A stretch of 64,000 nt of DNA from Calonectria ilicicola (GCA_020809705.1 CP085831.1:3720001-3784000); one strand, 5' to 3'. Shown: positions 1 to 11,525, numbered from the stretch's first letter. A program made the numbers and translations. Notes: generated by a model from the sequence alone, not told the origin.

Positions 1-1
1 G

Positions 2-1405
2 ATTGAATGTGAGATCGATTTTGAGACCATCAAACGACTCTTTGAATCAACGACAGACTTTACAGACCAAAGTGAGTCCAAAGAAAGCATACTAGCTTTG
101 GCAATCCGGCATAAAAATCCCCTTTTAATCAACCATCTCCTTCACCGAGAGCCTGGGATATACGATCCACTTGCTCTTGTGGAATGTGTTTCACTGGCCT
201 TGAAAGCGCGCGACCCGTCACTTCTACAACAATTACTTGATCTCAGATCGAATTATCCAGGTGATCTAGAACAACATATCATCTCCGAAAGCATTGCCCT
301 AGCTCTTTCGGTTTTCAACGGAGATCAAACGACAACCAAGATGTTAATCAATCATGGATTCTTTCTATGTTCTGATTTCCATGCTTACGCGAAAGACATG
401 CCATGCCATCCCTTGTTTTCTGTCAACGCCACATGGGTCGAAAATAATGACGGAGACTATATTATTCGAGACGGTTGTTCTCTACTAGGCGTAGCAGTTC
501 TAGGACGGTACGAAGATATGTTCGATTTCCTGGTAGAGTGTGGACATGAACCACGTGCGAGCGATCTCTCTTGTGCTCTTTACGCACATGACGAGTTAGC
601 TATCATTAAGCTCATGTCGTGTCCTGGCTTTATGGACCAAACACTGAATGATTGGCCAGAGTGTCTGCCATTAGCCATCGAAGCAAGCATTACGTCTTTG
701 GTGGATCTTATGCTTGATATAAGAATCGACGTTAACGCATTCTCTAAACGGACAAGGAGCTACCGCGGATTCATTCCTTCTCAAACAGCACTACAAGCAG
801 CTTGCGCGAAAGGCGATATGGGCTGTATCAATTTATTGATTGAGTTGGGTGCCGATGTAAACTCTCCCGCGTCCAGGCATGGTGGAGCGACAGCATTACA
901 GCTTGCTGTCATGAACGGGTTTATTGGCATCGTGAAAGCCTTGATCGAGAAGGGAGCCGATGTCAACGCCCCTGGTGCCGTGCACAACGGCCGCACGGCC
1001 CTTGAAGCTGCGGGTGAATGTGGACACATTGATATTATACAACATCTTCTACTCATGGGTGCTGCTACTGATGGGCCAAACCAGCTCCAATACTTGCGAG
1101 CTATAATGCTAGCGAAAGCAGAGGGCCACTTAGTCGCAGCAGATCTTTTGAAGAGACATCGCTCATGGACACAAGATGACGACAAGGCCTTCGCTAATAT
1201 TGCCTTCCCACAGCATCCCATGGCCCAGTTTGATGATATTGACGATACATGCAGTGTTTGGGAAGATGAGGAATCTAAAGTAAATTCCTTTGGTATCACA
1301 GCGGCGAGTGATGGGCCCTCTGGTATATCAGAGATGATAGTTGACAATAGGTACTATCTAGAGGAGGATGGCCAACAGAATGAGGATATATATTCAGCTG
1401 ACTAG
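2..1405 (+). CDS. Ankyrin-repeat protein, 5' end outside window
   Basis: The reading frame is open from the window edge, so the true start lies upstream; the visible part is about 467 residues. The C-terminal half (about bases 775-1075) has clear ankyrin repeats of about 33 residues, with the TALQ/TALE helix starts and the LLIELGADVN and LIEKGADVN turns. The earlier half looks like degenerate helical repeats of the same kind. After the repeats comes an acidic tail without recognisable domains. Ankyrin repeats bind other proteins. Fungal proteins of this type often carry an N-terminal NACHT or F-box domain, but that part is not in the window, so the role is unknown. No intron is needed in the visible part. 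Confidence 0.85.
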   Translation: MECEIDFETIKRLFESTTDFTDQSESKESILALAIRHKNPLLINHLLHREPGIYDPLALVECVSLALKARDPSLLQQLLDLRSNYPGDLEQHIISESIALALSVFNGDQTTTKMLINHGFFLCSDFHAYAKDMPCHPLFSVNATWVENNDGDYIIRDGCSLLGVAVLGRYEDMFDFLVECGHEPRASDLSCALYAHDELAIIKLMSCPGFMDQTLNDWPECLPLAIEASITSLVDLMLDIRIDVNAFSKRTRSYRGFIPSQTALQAACAKGDMGCINLLIELGADVNSPASRHGGATALQLAVMNGFIGIVKALIEKGADVNAPGAVHNGRTALEAAGECGHIDIIQHLLLMGAATDGPNQLQYLRAIMLAKAEGHLVAADLLKRHRSWTQDDDKAFANIAFPQHPMAQFDDIDDTCSVWEDEESKVNSFGITAASDGPSGISEMIVDNRYYLEEDGQQNEDIYSAD

Positions 1406-2013
1406 TTTTGGGTCTGTTTATGACTTAATATCTACACTATTCGGGGTTCGATTAGATCTCAACTATCTAGGTCTTTCAGTCTATACAGGCTATGGCACAG
1501 GTTTCGTTTGGCAGGTTAGGTGAATTATCAGTATTAGAGCCAATGCAGATGAGAAATAAAAGAATTTCTAAAATTTCTTGTTCCTTTTATTCATATTAAA
1601 CTCCATTTAGGGTATCCACTCTATGTTATATAGACTATGTGCACTGCTAAAAGCTAATTCTGCATGTGAATTATTTCCGCTACATATTGCTCAAATTCTT
1701 GTTGCTGCCAAGGGCGCCAACGGGAGTGACAAGGCAGCAGTCATCGAAAGACAACACCTCTGCATTGGTTCATAGATTGAAGACGTACCATTCCTCTGCT
1801 ACATTTAGGAGGGAGCCCTGGAAATTGGTCTGAAATCTTAACAATGATTCATTCACAGATTCTGGCTTCAGTCTTCCATCGTGACAGTGATTCACTGACG
1901 GGGAGACAGATTGACTAACTATATCAAGCCGTCCACCTACCCATCAACTGACAGCCCGCTCGCTTGTATGCCCGTTGAAACCTACCTACGACCCCTAGTC
2001 TTCTCTCTTCACC
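1406..2013. other. Intergenic region, no gene seen
   Basis: This holds the 3' flank of the ankyrin gene and the promoter side of the coiled-coil gene. A pyrimidine-rich stretch (about 1990-2010) lies just before the downstream start codon. I see no coding signal, RNA gene or repeat. Confidence 0.6.
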
Positions 2014-3102
2014 ATGCCAGCTTCTAGCAGCTTCATCTCCACCATGCATCAACAACAATACCTCACTTACGACGCCTACTGCGACTTCCGTAAGGACCAA
2101 GAACTCATGTTCTCGACAGACATGCGCAAGTTGGAGTCGGATATGAAGACTGGATTGGATGGTGTCCGAGCCGAGGTCGCCCAGATGCAGACCGATATGA
2201 GTGCCGTTACTGTTGAGCTCAGAGAGAACCGCGCTGAAATGAAAGGCATCCGAGTCGAGATGGGCGAGATGCGTACTGAAATGCGCGATCTTCGCACCGA
2301 TGTTCGACGTCTCGATTCGGAAATGAAGGGTGTTCGATCTGACATTCAACGCGTCGATTCTGAACTAGTCGGCATTCGATCTGAAATGCACGGCATGCGG
2401 TCTGAGATTAGACGTATCGACACCGACATAGGCGAGATACGCTCCGACATTCGCCGCATCGATTCGGAACTGGTGGGCATGCGGGGTGAGATCAGAGAAA
2501 TGCGTACCGATATCCGCGACCTCCAGTTTAAATACGATAGCCTGGATGCTCGCGTTCGCAACGCCGGCTTGTGCAACCCCATCATGCCAATCGCCAAGGT
2601 CGGCATCAAACATCCGACCAAGGGAACCGTAGAGCCCAAGCTCTACCCTCGCCACGCCAGAGCCTTCTACGAACTGCGAAACCCAACCGGCCCCCAGCAG
2701 CGCCGCATGCTCGAGTACCTCGTTGACTTTTACGACATCCCGCCCACCACCGGCATGGACTCGGACGGTGACGACGAGGAGCGTCAGGGCAGTATTCTTG
2801 ATCGCCCAACTTTGGCTGTTGACGCCCTCGAGGTAATCATTGGTCTCAGGGAGAAGAACTTTATCAAGTTTCTCAAACGTTCCGAAGAGTACAAGGAGGT
2901 TTGGGCCGCTACCCGCAAGCGCTCCATCCAGAACGCCGAACTGCCCAGCCAGCTCAAGAGATCGTGCTCTATGGTCGGTGCTAGTTCTAATGACGGTTCT
3001 GATGGCTTCATGGTTACAGATGAGGGCAAGCAGGATGACGCTCCTACGAACCCTTTTTCTTCCACCCCTATATTTTTCTTTGGACCCTCACAGGTTCAGT
3101 GA
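2014..3102 (+). CDS. Heptad-repeat coiled-coil protein
   Basis: A 362-residue intronless gene. The ATG at 2014 sits in an ACC-ATG context; a second ATG lies at 2044. Residues about 75-170 contain roughly twelve uninterrupted heptads with hydrophobic residues at positions 1 and 5 of each seven (for example MRTEMRD, LRTDVRR, IRSDIRR), which predicts a long rod-like coiled coil. The coding DNA repeats with 21- and 42-bp periodicity. The C-terminal half (from about residue 185) is a mixed, probably folded region with conserved-looking charged motifs, then a Ser/Asp-rich tail. There is no signal peptide or membrane segment. I do not recognise a characterised orthologue. A scaffold or structural role is plausible from the coiled coil, but this is inference. 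Confidence 0.8.
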   Translation: MPASSSFISTMHQQQYLTYDAYCDFRKDQELMFSTDMRKLESDMKTGLDGVRAEVAQMQTDMSAVTVELRENRAEMKGIRVEMGEMRTEMRDLRTDVRRLDSEMKGVRSDIQRVDSELVGIRSEMHGMRSEIRRIDTDIGEIRSDIRRIDSELVGMRGEIREMRTDIRDLQFKYDSLDARVRNAGLCNPIMPIAKVGIKHPTKGTVEPKLYPRHARAFYELRNPTGPQQRRMLEYLVDFYDIPPTTGMDSDGDDEERQGSILDRPTLAVDALEVIIGLREKNFIKFLKRSEEYKEVWAATRKRSIQNAELPSQLKRSCSMVGASSNDGSDGFMVTDEGKQDDAPTNPFSSTPIFFFGPSQVQ

Positions 3103-3232
3103 TGCATACGACCTATTCCGTTTTTGCTTTTCTTTTTTTGGAGTTCAAGGTCAACTCGAGGTTTTTTTTTTTCATTTGCAGCATCTGGAAATACCCTGTT
3201 TTGGTTGGCAAAAGGAAATAAATGAGGCCTTA

Positions 3233-3342
3233 GGATGAGTTTAGTCCTAAACATTAGGATCAGCTTAGTCCTAAACATTAGGATTAGTTAATTCCTGAAC
3301 ATTTGGATTAGTTTATTCTTGAACATTAGGATTAGTTTAGTA
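3233..3342. repeat. 24-bp tandem repeat, about 4.5 copies
   Basis: Copies begin at 3233, 3257, 3281, 3305 and 3329. The unit is approximately GGATYAGYTTAGTCCTRAACATTA without gaps, and copies diverge by a few bases. The following 150 bp (about 3350-3500) contain many scattered CTAATC/CTAATCC words, the complement of the GGATTAG core, so the region could fold on itself. It lies between the 3' ends of two convergent genes. Confidence 0.85.
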
Positions 3343-3566
3343 TTTGCTTGTACTAATACTAATCGCCGCATTAATCTTTATGATGCCCTAATCCATGTGA
3401 CTGCACTGATGCGAATTGTTACTCTAATCTTAATCGTTGTGCTGATGCTAATCATTCCACTAATCCTGATTGATGCCATGATCGCAATTGTCACACTGAA
3501 AATCCTATTGTTTTAATGCTACCTGACACCTAGACGCCCAACCTGGTATTTCTCGTCCGATAACTT

Positions 3567-4549
3567 CTACTGGGAATAAAGCTGGTTCATGTCGTCTGTA
3601 GACAACTTGTCAAAGCGGCGCTGGACACCACCCAAAACTACCTTGAGTATCCCTCCAAGAGTCAGCGGCAGACCTCTGGTCGTGTCCACCATGTCCCGAA
3701 CTCCCTCCTTGCTCAAATCGTCGTCGAGCGCTTCGAGATCAGCGCTGGCTTTGGGATCGTCGCCGACCTGGAAAAACTGAATGCCAACCTGGTGGCGCGG
3801 TGCCTTGAGTCGATCCAGCTTCTCGGCGGTGTTCTTGATGACCCTCTTCGGGTTGTCGGTGGCGGCTCCATCGGTGAAGACGATGATGTTGATGGGCTTG
3901 ACATTCTTGCAGCCATGCTTCTTCAGCTGGGCAATGTATGGGGCCAGAATTCCCTGCAAGCAGGATCCAGTTGGCGTAGGACCTAGAGGCTCGACTTGCT
4001 TGAAAAGCTTGTGGACCGTTTTCGCGCTCGCCACATTGACGTACCCGGTTCCGTTGTTTTCGAGGCCGGAATCATCGGTGGGTTCGTGGTTCAGAAAGTA
4101 GACGTCGACACCGTCGGCATCGTGGGAGACACAAACGGGGGTGATAGCAGCCAGAATGTCCCTAACTTCTTTCCAACGCTGCCACCGCATAGACCCAGAA
4201 TCGTCGATGACAAAGATGGTATCGAAGAGGGCTAGGTACGCGTAAGGATCCTCTGTGGAGGAAGTGTCTGGTTTTGAAGAACTCGATGCTGGCGCGGGCT
4301 CGTGGGTGGAATACGAGGGGGGAGGATCGGATTCTGGTTTTGTCGCTCGTTGTCAGCACAGCGCGGTGATAATGCGGGATAATTCAGGGATTAATTACGT
4401 ATTTCTGGATTCTTGGAGTCATGGAATGACTTGGAGGGCCCAGCTGTGCCGCTGAGCTCCTCATCTACCACTGAGCTTTGTGCCTCGCTGGCAACGGCCA
4501 CAGAGTTGGTGCGATCAAGTCGGCCTTTGAGCTTGGATAGAAATCCCAT
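3567..4549 (-). CDS. von Willebrand factor A domain protein
   Basis: I propose exons 4549-4399 and 4333-3567, with a 65-bp GT...CAG intron (4334-4398), giving 305 residues in frame. The start at 4549 gives MGFLSKLKG. After a short basic and Ser-rich N-terminus comes a PPPSYS sequence (a PPxY motif), then a vWA domain. Its metal-binding site begins DTIFVIDDSGSM (DxSxS), followed by a conserved Thr (GPTPTGS) and the strand IIVFTDGAATD. vWA domains with an intact metal site bind protein ligands through Mg2+. The PPxY could recruit a Nedd4/Rsp5-type WW-domain ubiquitin ligase. There is no signal peptide, so it is probably cytosolic. The exact partner is unknown. Confidence 0.85.
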
Positions 4550-5245
4550 GTTGGGCGAGTTGTGTGATGACAGACACTTGACTTGACTAAGATGAGAGAA
4601 ATGATGGTACGATTGGATGGTGATCGGAGAGCGTCGCTGTATCGGGAGCAATAGGCAGAGGAATATCTGTTCGGTGACGCACAAGAGCAACTCGGCTCAG
4701 TCTTTTATGTCCGCGAGGTTAAGGTTGCGCAGTCTGTCCAAGGAAGTATGCGACGAGGCGAAGCAGAAACGGCCCCTGGTTTCGTGAACTCTTTCTCTCT
4801 GGCGTGGCGCGCTGCGTCTTTGTTCAGGTAAAAAGTTTGCATCGCGTAGTGATGCATTCGCGGGTAACTGCAGCTGCCCCCGTGACTTTGAGCTACAGCG
4901 GTGTTCAGGAAAGCATTGACTCCTCGTCACCAACTGTGTGTAGCCAACGCGGCGGTGCCCCTGGAAACAAAGGGAAAACGAGCAGACGAACGACGACCTA
5001 ACAAAGAGTTCTTTAGAGGAGATGCACTAAACGCGATGCCACCCTGATAAGCATGAACTATTCAAAGCGGTTGTTGGATGATCCTTTACGCATCTTTTTA
5101 ATTAACCTTTACTGCAGACTAGTAACACGGCCATCCAGATATGCACAGCCACGAAGAAGGTTCATCATGTATCATCAAACACAGTGAATAGTCGCTGAGC
5201 CACCTTTGTAACGAGGTCTCACCACTAGCAATACCCATTGTTCCT
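4550..5245. other. Intergenic region, no gene seen
   Basis: This is the promoter side of the vWA gene and the 3' flank of the PQ-loop gene. Short open frames exist here but none shows a family signature or plausible splice partners. Confidence 0.5.
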
Positions 5246-6198
5246 CTATGCCACAATTAATGGCTCTGTCTCTTCGTCTAGGCGAATCCCACTTGGAAAT
5301 CGTCGTCGTGAAACCCACCACAGAGCCAGCTGGACAGAGGCAAACACGAAACTGTCCATCGTCGCCCATCCCACCAGCCGATACCACGTAAAGAAACCCA
5401 CTTCAGGTGGAAACTGCAGGCGCAAGGGCCAGCATATGGCAACAATAAAGAAAATGACAGCTTGGCACATCAATCCAACCCGGCTCAGCGCGCCCTCATC
5501 CGATCGTGACCGGAGTTCCCGCGCTTGGTAAAAGTAGGCGGCGATGCCGAGGAAGGTGATGATTTGGTTCATGAACATCATGTGCATTCCAGAGAAAATG
5601 TGGCTCAGCCAACTTCTGTGAGGCTCCTCGTTTGTTGATGGCAAAGTTGCCATTACAATGACAGGGACAACGGAAATGGAGAAGAACGCAAAGTAGATGG
5701 CGGTCATGGTTATCTTTACACCACCTCGTACCGGGGGTCGATAGAGATAGTTGCCAAAGCTAAGGAAGATAACTTGGTTAGTTTTTCCCCATCGCAAAAT
5801 ATCTACAAGATGCAAACAAGGCTGCCAACACCAGAAAACATACAGTATCATGTGACCGAGCCAGACAACTAGAAACTGGGACCAGTTGAACCAGTCACCA
5901 ACGTTTGGGGGAGAATGCACAATTTCATCCATCATCTGGCAATTGTCTACCAGGTAGTATGAAAATAATGCAAGCTGCTCCGTAGCAACTATCAAGTTGA
6001 AGAGTATGTAATTGGGAGCAATCCCATCAGTGTTTCCTCGAGACTTGATGCGCTTAAGCTGGGGTATGAAGGAGGCCATGCTCAGAATGCGTAATACTCT
6101 GGGTCATGCTGTTAGTTTTCTGTGATTAAACAAATGCGGCGTGTTTTTCTTTCGGGGTGCATCAAGACATACACGCTGAGCGGAAGAGGAAACCCCAT
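5246..6198 (-). CDS. PQ-loop repeat multi-pass membrane protein
   Basis: I propose exons 6198-6173, 6098-5844 and 5759-5246 (264 residues). The first intron (6099-6172) joins GT to A to make Val, giving an N-terminus MGFPLPLSVVLRILS that runs into the PQ-loop motif SFIPQLKRIKSRGNTDGI. The second intron (5760-5843) is 84 bp, a multiple of three and free of stops, so it could be missed. It has a GTATGT donor, an ACTAAC branch site and a TTAG acceptor. Several hydrophobic segments follow, with a charged C-terminus. PQ-loop proteins are membrane transporters or cargo receptors (cystinosin, lysosomal amino-acid exporters and related proteins). This one resembles an uncharacterised fungal branch, and substrate and organelle are unknown. 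Confidence 0.8.
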
Positions 6199-7004
6199 TT
6201 CGCTGTGGTGATTGAAAGGAGGCGCGTTGACAAAGTGATCGGAAGGTGATGCAAGTCGATCCTCCGTAGCGCAGAAGACCAGAAGTAGAATGTAAGTTGT
6301 ATTAAAGGCTTTTACTTTCTATGTGACAGATCTTGGCTGAAATAATTATAAAGAAAATCTGGATGGATTGGAATGCGGCTGTTGAAGCATCGAACTTGAT
6401 GACATGCTGAATCTGTGGTGGGGCTGTGTGGCGTCCAGAACAGGCAGCGCTCGAATGGGATTCCCAAAGCGGTTAGACACAAGCCACTCAGCACCTTGAG
6501 CGACGTAGCCGACGTAGCCGAGCTAGACGACGTCCAAGATCTAAAACGTTCAATACGACGATTACGAAGGCTGCAGTTGCACGTCACACAATTTAGGGTT
6601 AGTGTTTGGTGGCTTAATCCTACACAAGAATTTCCCGTCGTGAAATGACGCGCGGTCGCTTCCACTGCGGCCGTGGGGTGGCCGTCAAAGGCCTCCAGGA
6701 CATGCTCCTCGTCTAGGTCCCAGTCATGCTGTGCTCCCAGGTCCGAGATTCTCGCTGAATAGTCTTGATTGACGGGCTACTGAAGAATAAAAGAGAAAAA
6801 AAAGTAGTCAAAAACATCGTGATTTTATGGCTTCTATTGACCACGTTTCATTATGGAGCGAGCCGTCCTCGTCGTAGCCCTAACCGCCCAACCTCATGAT
6901 AAAACCGCAACCCTCTCATAAACCCGACGTGTATATCCTATAGTACAACAGGACCGCTCCCATTCCCCAACGCCTTGCATATGCCTCAATCCATTACCGT
7001 ACAC
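6199..7004. other. Intergenic region, no gene seen
   Basis: This is the promoter side of the PQ-loop gene plus the 3' flank of the Zn2Cys6 gene. A short imperfect tandem of CGACGTAGC lies near 6502-6520. No convincing coding sequence is visible. Confidence 0.5.
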
Positions 7005-8971
7005 CTAGACAGATACCCGTTCCTGCACAGGAACCCGCACCATTTTCCCCGCATCCACAAGCCGCGAATAGAATATATCCGTGCTCTTCCCTCTGTCGCG
7101 CGCCTCCAAGCTAATAAAAATAATCCGCGAAGTCTCTGGGATATCAGAGCTTTTGGTGATGTCTCCCAGGCCGCTCTCCTCGATCAGCACGATCCGATGT
7201 AGAATCTTGGAAAATATGGGCCCATGCATTGGTCCCTCCGCGTGAGAGTATTTCGTCAGCAGCAGGACTGCCGACGTCCGTACCTTTGGATGTCGGCACC
7301 GCAGAACAAGCCTGAAAAGGGGGTGAAATAGCCCTCCGCCCAGCGAAAACGAATCTGGTCCTGTGGTATTGGTCTCCATTCCAAGAGCATGAGCCTCCAG
7401 CGCATAGTAGAGCAGCTGCTCAAAGATCTTTTGATGGCTATCCCAGTCCATCTCGGGCTCTCCGGGTTGGGGCCCAAAAAGAGTCAGCTGAGTGTCCAAC
7501 CTCCAGACGTGGCAAAGGTACAAGTTCAGTTTTTCCGAGTCCCCCAGATGACTGGAATGAACTGCCGGTAATCTGTGAAATGCTTCATTCCACTTTCGCC
7601 ACAGGTCGCGGTAGGTTTCAAGCTCAGAAGGGGTGGCTGGAGAAGCGCTAGTCGAAGGAGTATCGGTCGAGGGAGTGTTGGTTGAGGGCGTCTTGATTAA
7701 GGGCGTATTTGTTGTCGAGGAAGCTGGTTCCATCTTGACTTCCACCTTGGGCTCCGCCTTGGGGAGACGCTGGGACATGTTTATAATGTTGCTTAAATAA
7801 TAATAGGCCTCCCTGAGGCTAGAAAAATAAAACGGAATAGACAGCGTAGGACGTAGTATGGGTGGAAGGCGGTGATCTGGAAAGCGATACCGTTTCAGCT
7901 GCGGCATCGGTTAGCCACAAGACAGAGTGTGCTGAGGAGAGTTGATGACTGACTTGAATAAAAAAGGCATCAAGACGAAGAAACATGGACACAAGGTCGT
8001 TCAAAGGATGTGTCGGCTCGAGGTCCATGTATTCCGACTTGGCGTCACATAATAACTTCAGTCCGGCCAACAGCACCTTGTTTGCGGTAGGTATGTTCCC
8101 GATCAAGCACTAGATGGAAGAGTTAAATGTCTTGTGTATAATTTGAGAGAGGGGAAATAACTGGCGAACCTCGATATAGACACATAACAGACAAGACGTT
8201 AAATGGATAAACATTGTAGACTCGTTGGTAGGAATATGGTTGAGTTGCTTCAGCGCCTTGCCGTAGTGAACCAGTGCCAGCTGGCTTTTCTTGGACTCGT
8301 ACGCCTTTGGAAAGGGCCCCCAGTTGGGCTTCATTGAGGGTACATCATCTAATAGCAGGCCAAGAGATGTAAGAGAGTGGAGGATGGCCGAGTTGGAGTG
8401 CGCTGCCTGCAGCACGACCCGACCCCAGAACTCGCCTCCAAACCCGTTTGACAGCATGGGAATTCCATGTGCCATGAAGTAACCAAATGCTCGTGCATCT
8501 TGGGAAGGTGCAGCGCGTGTTGGTGATAAGCTAGGGTTGCGAGATAATTTAATCGCACGCGGTGATGGTGTGTGGCTGGACTTGATGGTGGTGAATTGAG
8601 GTAGGCGTTTGCATTTGTGTCCTCCTTGGGAGCCTATACGCGTATTAGACGAGCCGACTAATATGGGAAGAATAAAAAATATAATAATAACAAAGCAATG
8701 TCAGCTCGGGTCATATTACATTTGGTACAAGTAGGAATGATCCCGTCGCATTTGATATTTCTTGCTGAAATGACGTCAGTTTCGCACAGACTTGGCTTGA
8801 TAGAGAGAGTGTGTGTGTGTTTACTTCTACAAGTTGTCAGTCAGTATGCATGTACAATAATAACGAGAAAAAGAAAAAAGGTAATTAAACAACCCACTTG
8901 CACGTGATGCAGCCAAAGCCGCGTTTTGGAGGCCAGGCTTTGTTGCGGTGAACGAATTTAACGTCGAGCAT
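7005..8971 (-). CDS. Zn2Cys6 fungal transcription factor
   Basis: The N-terminal ATG at 8971 leads into a basic stretch and KRGFGCITCK (8897-8914). The second half of the zinc cluster, KCDGIIPTCTKCNM, lies at 8705-8753 after an intron, the usual place for an intron in this family. The fungal transcription-factor middle domain follows: FGGEFWGRVVLQAAHSNSAI, then exons 8109-7954 and 7898-7005 across clear introns 8110-8169 and 7899-7953. The last exon has a Thr/Ser/Pro-rich linker and a helical C-terminus. Such proteins bind CGG/CCG half-sites as nuclear regulators. I could not splice the first two joins canonically: the spacing between the second and third Cys comes out wrong and the sixth Cys is not visible. 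That region needs transcript data, or the gene may be damaged. It is the only recognisable regulator in the window, so a role in the PKS cluster across the AT-rich island is possible but unproven. Confidence 0.7.
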
Positions 8972-10141
8972 AATCACGGCACTCGCTCGCTCAGCAAGTG
9001 TCCAGCAACAAATCGGGACATTTATTTAAAGATGAAAAGTCTGAGATGGCCTGCTGCTCGGAAAGCCAACCGACATTATCCCGATCGAGAGCTCGGTTGT
9101 CAAGCTCCGAGAACCGACCCACCCGACCCCTGAATTGTGCGCCTTAGCGAACCTGACCAGGGATGGCCATGAAGCCTTGCCGCGTCATCCTCTTTTTTTA
9201 TCTCTGTCTGAGCCTTGCACTCGAACACACACACACATTTAGCCGAAAGCTCTGGCTGAGACAAGTGAAATGCTTTATGTTGCTGATCATGTCAATTCAT
9301 GTGCTGCTTGGGCAATCTCAAGATGAGAGAACCAAGTAGGCAAATTTCTCACTCAGCACTCCGAGCATTCCGCTACCTCACATCCAATATGCTTAATTTT
9401 AGGTTTCGCGTGGGAAGATGCCAAAGGCTATCCGATAACCATGCACTCAAGCAAAGAAGTGGGTAGCTTGGTCCTGTATTTGGTCTGTAATGGATTGAAT
9501 TGAGTTGCCCAGCAGTGTGTCGTGACACCATCTGGAAAATTCCATGCACGGTCCTCAACATGTCCCCTCGTGAAAAAATGTGCAATCCTACACAACCCCC
9601 CTTCGAGACAATCTGATAGCACATTACCCCAAATAGTGGTGTGGGGAATTTCTGACAACAATTCTGGCAATTCTCGGCGAGGCGGGTGCGGCAGTTTCGG
9701 CAACTACTCCATGTCATTTACCTGCAGCCACTTTAGTTCGTGGATCCACAATGACCAAACCCGACCAGCACTTGCATCCAAAAAAAAATGACTGCTCACT
9801 AGGATAATGGACATTGAAGAGATCGGATAGAAACAAGCAGTATTTTAGCGTGAACATTTTATGTTATTAGTCGCACTAAAGTTTTCATCTTTCAAGGCAT
9901 TTTATTCGAAAGGACGGACACAACCTCTTAAATGGATCCCTCTAGGGTAGGTTGAGAAAACTGCAAACCCTACATAGCACCCAGTATCACTTGCTCAGGC
10001 AAGGGGGTACCTCCGCTTTTGCCAAAAAGTCGTGTGGTCTAAAATAACCAAGATGGAAATTTTGAAGAGGGAGGGGATCTAAGAAGGGACGACGATAGTA
10101 GCGGTTTAGCTCAGCCAATGAAGGTCCCCTTCTCAATACAA
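8972..10141. other. Intergenic region bordering the transposon island
   Basis: No gene is supported here. The region contains (GT)n and (AC)n microsatellites near 8809 and 9226 and normal base composition up to the island edge. Several short open frames overlap on both strands near 9373-9790 without any family signature. Confidence 0.5.
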
Positions 10142-10181
10142 TACCGTAAAATCTCACGAAATTCGTCCATGCTGTGGAGCC
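10141..10181 (+). repeat. Left arm of 41-bp inverted repeat
   Basis: This is the exact reverse complement of 25942-25982. Matching stops abruptly on both sides. It lies at the left boundary of the AT-rich island. Confidence 0.95.
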
Positions 10182-11137
10182 CTGGGCTTGCAGATAACCC
10201 CACTTAGTCTGAGACATACTAACTGTATCTGGTTAGCTATCTGACCTTATGATGCCCGAATTTACATTATTGAAGCTGTTAATGAAGCTATTTTTGAGTA
10301 TTTTTATTATGATTAATTATAAAGGTAGTAGTATTTTTAATTAAACTAGATTTTTTTATTTCTTTATAAATCCTACTTTTAAAGATATTAGATTAGAGTC
10401 TTTTTATTCCTTGAGATTTAGAGATATCTTTTATAATATAATATCTTTAAATTAATAATTTTAAGAAGGAAATAATTAATATTAAGTTTATTATTATTAT
10501 TAATATTAATTTTTTTATTATTATATAAAAAATTAATTTTCTTTTTATTTTTAATAATTATTTTTATTATCTTTTATTATTTTATAAAATCTATTATATT
10601 AAAAGGAATATCTTTAAATTTAATAAGATAATTTTAATTATTATTTAATTAGATATTAATATTATATTTTAAAAATATCTTTTTAATTAAATTAGTTTAT
10701 TTTTTTAATATTTTTACTATTTAAATAATAATATATATTATTATAATCTATTTATTTAAGATAGATTACTTTATCTTTCTATTTACTTTATACCTTATAA
10801 TATACTTATTTATAATATTATAAAGCTACTTTTTAAATAGCTTATTAATAGCTATATTAAGAGATTAAAGAATGCTTATATAGTTAGAAGGAATAAAGGT
10901 AGTAATAATATTATTTTTCTTTAGTTAATTTAGAATATTATTAGTTTTATAAAAGGTAGTAATATCTATTATTAAAAGGTATTATTATTATCTCTTTATA
11001 AAAAAACTAAATTCATTAGAAATCTACTTTTTAAATAGCTCCTTATTATTATATATAATCTTATTAAACTTAACTATAACTTTTAAAGTATATAAATATC
11101 TTTTATCTTTAAAAATATACTTTTTAAAAATAGTTTT

Positions 11138-11525
11138 TGTTATGACCCATGCCACAACGAGGGCGGTCAGACTCGGCAGAATAAGGATAGACCCACCTAC
11201 CCTAGACCGTGATCACCATATATATATGATCACTATTGTAATCAGGATATAATTATTATAACTATTACTATAATTACTAGAATAATTACTATAATACCTA
11301 ATAATTATATATTAAACTTAGAAGTATATAAATAGATTAAAGCTAATTATAAGAGATAGTCTTAATTAATTTTTAATATAACTTAATTACCTTAATTACA
11401 ATTAATTATTACCTAATATAATATTTTTATTATTTTATTTACTATAATATACTTAATTATTCTATTAATAATAAACTTTTTATTCTAATTAATTTATTAA
11501 ATTAAAAATTAATTAAACTATTATA
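11138..11525 (+). repeat. 5' LTR of outer Gypsy element
   Basis: The first 80 bp keep normal composition (TGTTATGACCCATGCC...), while the last half is reduced to A and T. The same positions in its 3' LTR show the opposite pattern. Pairs with 24503-24890. Confidence 0.9.

Noticed and set aside
1924..2655. Several long minus-strand open frames opposite the coiled-coil gene
   Set aside because: They follow from the 21-bp periodicity of the sense gene, which removes antisense stops; they share its boundaries and show no family features.
6312..6665. 117-codon minus-strand open frame between PQ-loop and regulator genes
   Set aside because: Low-complexity composition without domain or splice partners.
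9987..10217. 76-codon minus-strand open frame at the left island edge
   Set aside because: It spans the 41-bp inverted repeat; the same codons appear at the right edge by symmetry. It has no family signature and is better explained as TIR sequence.
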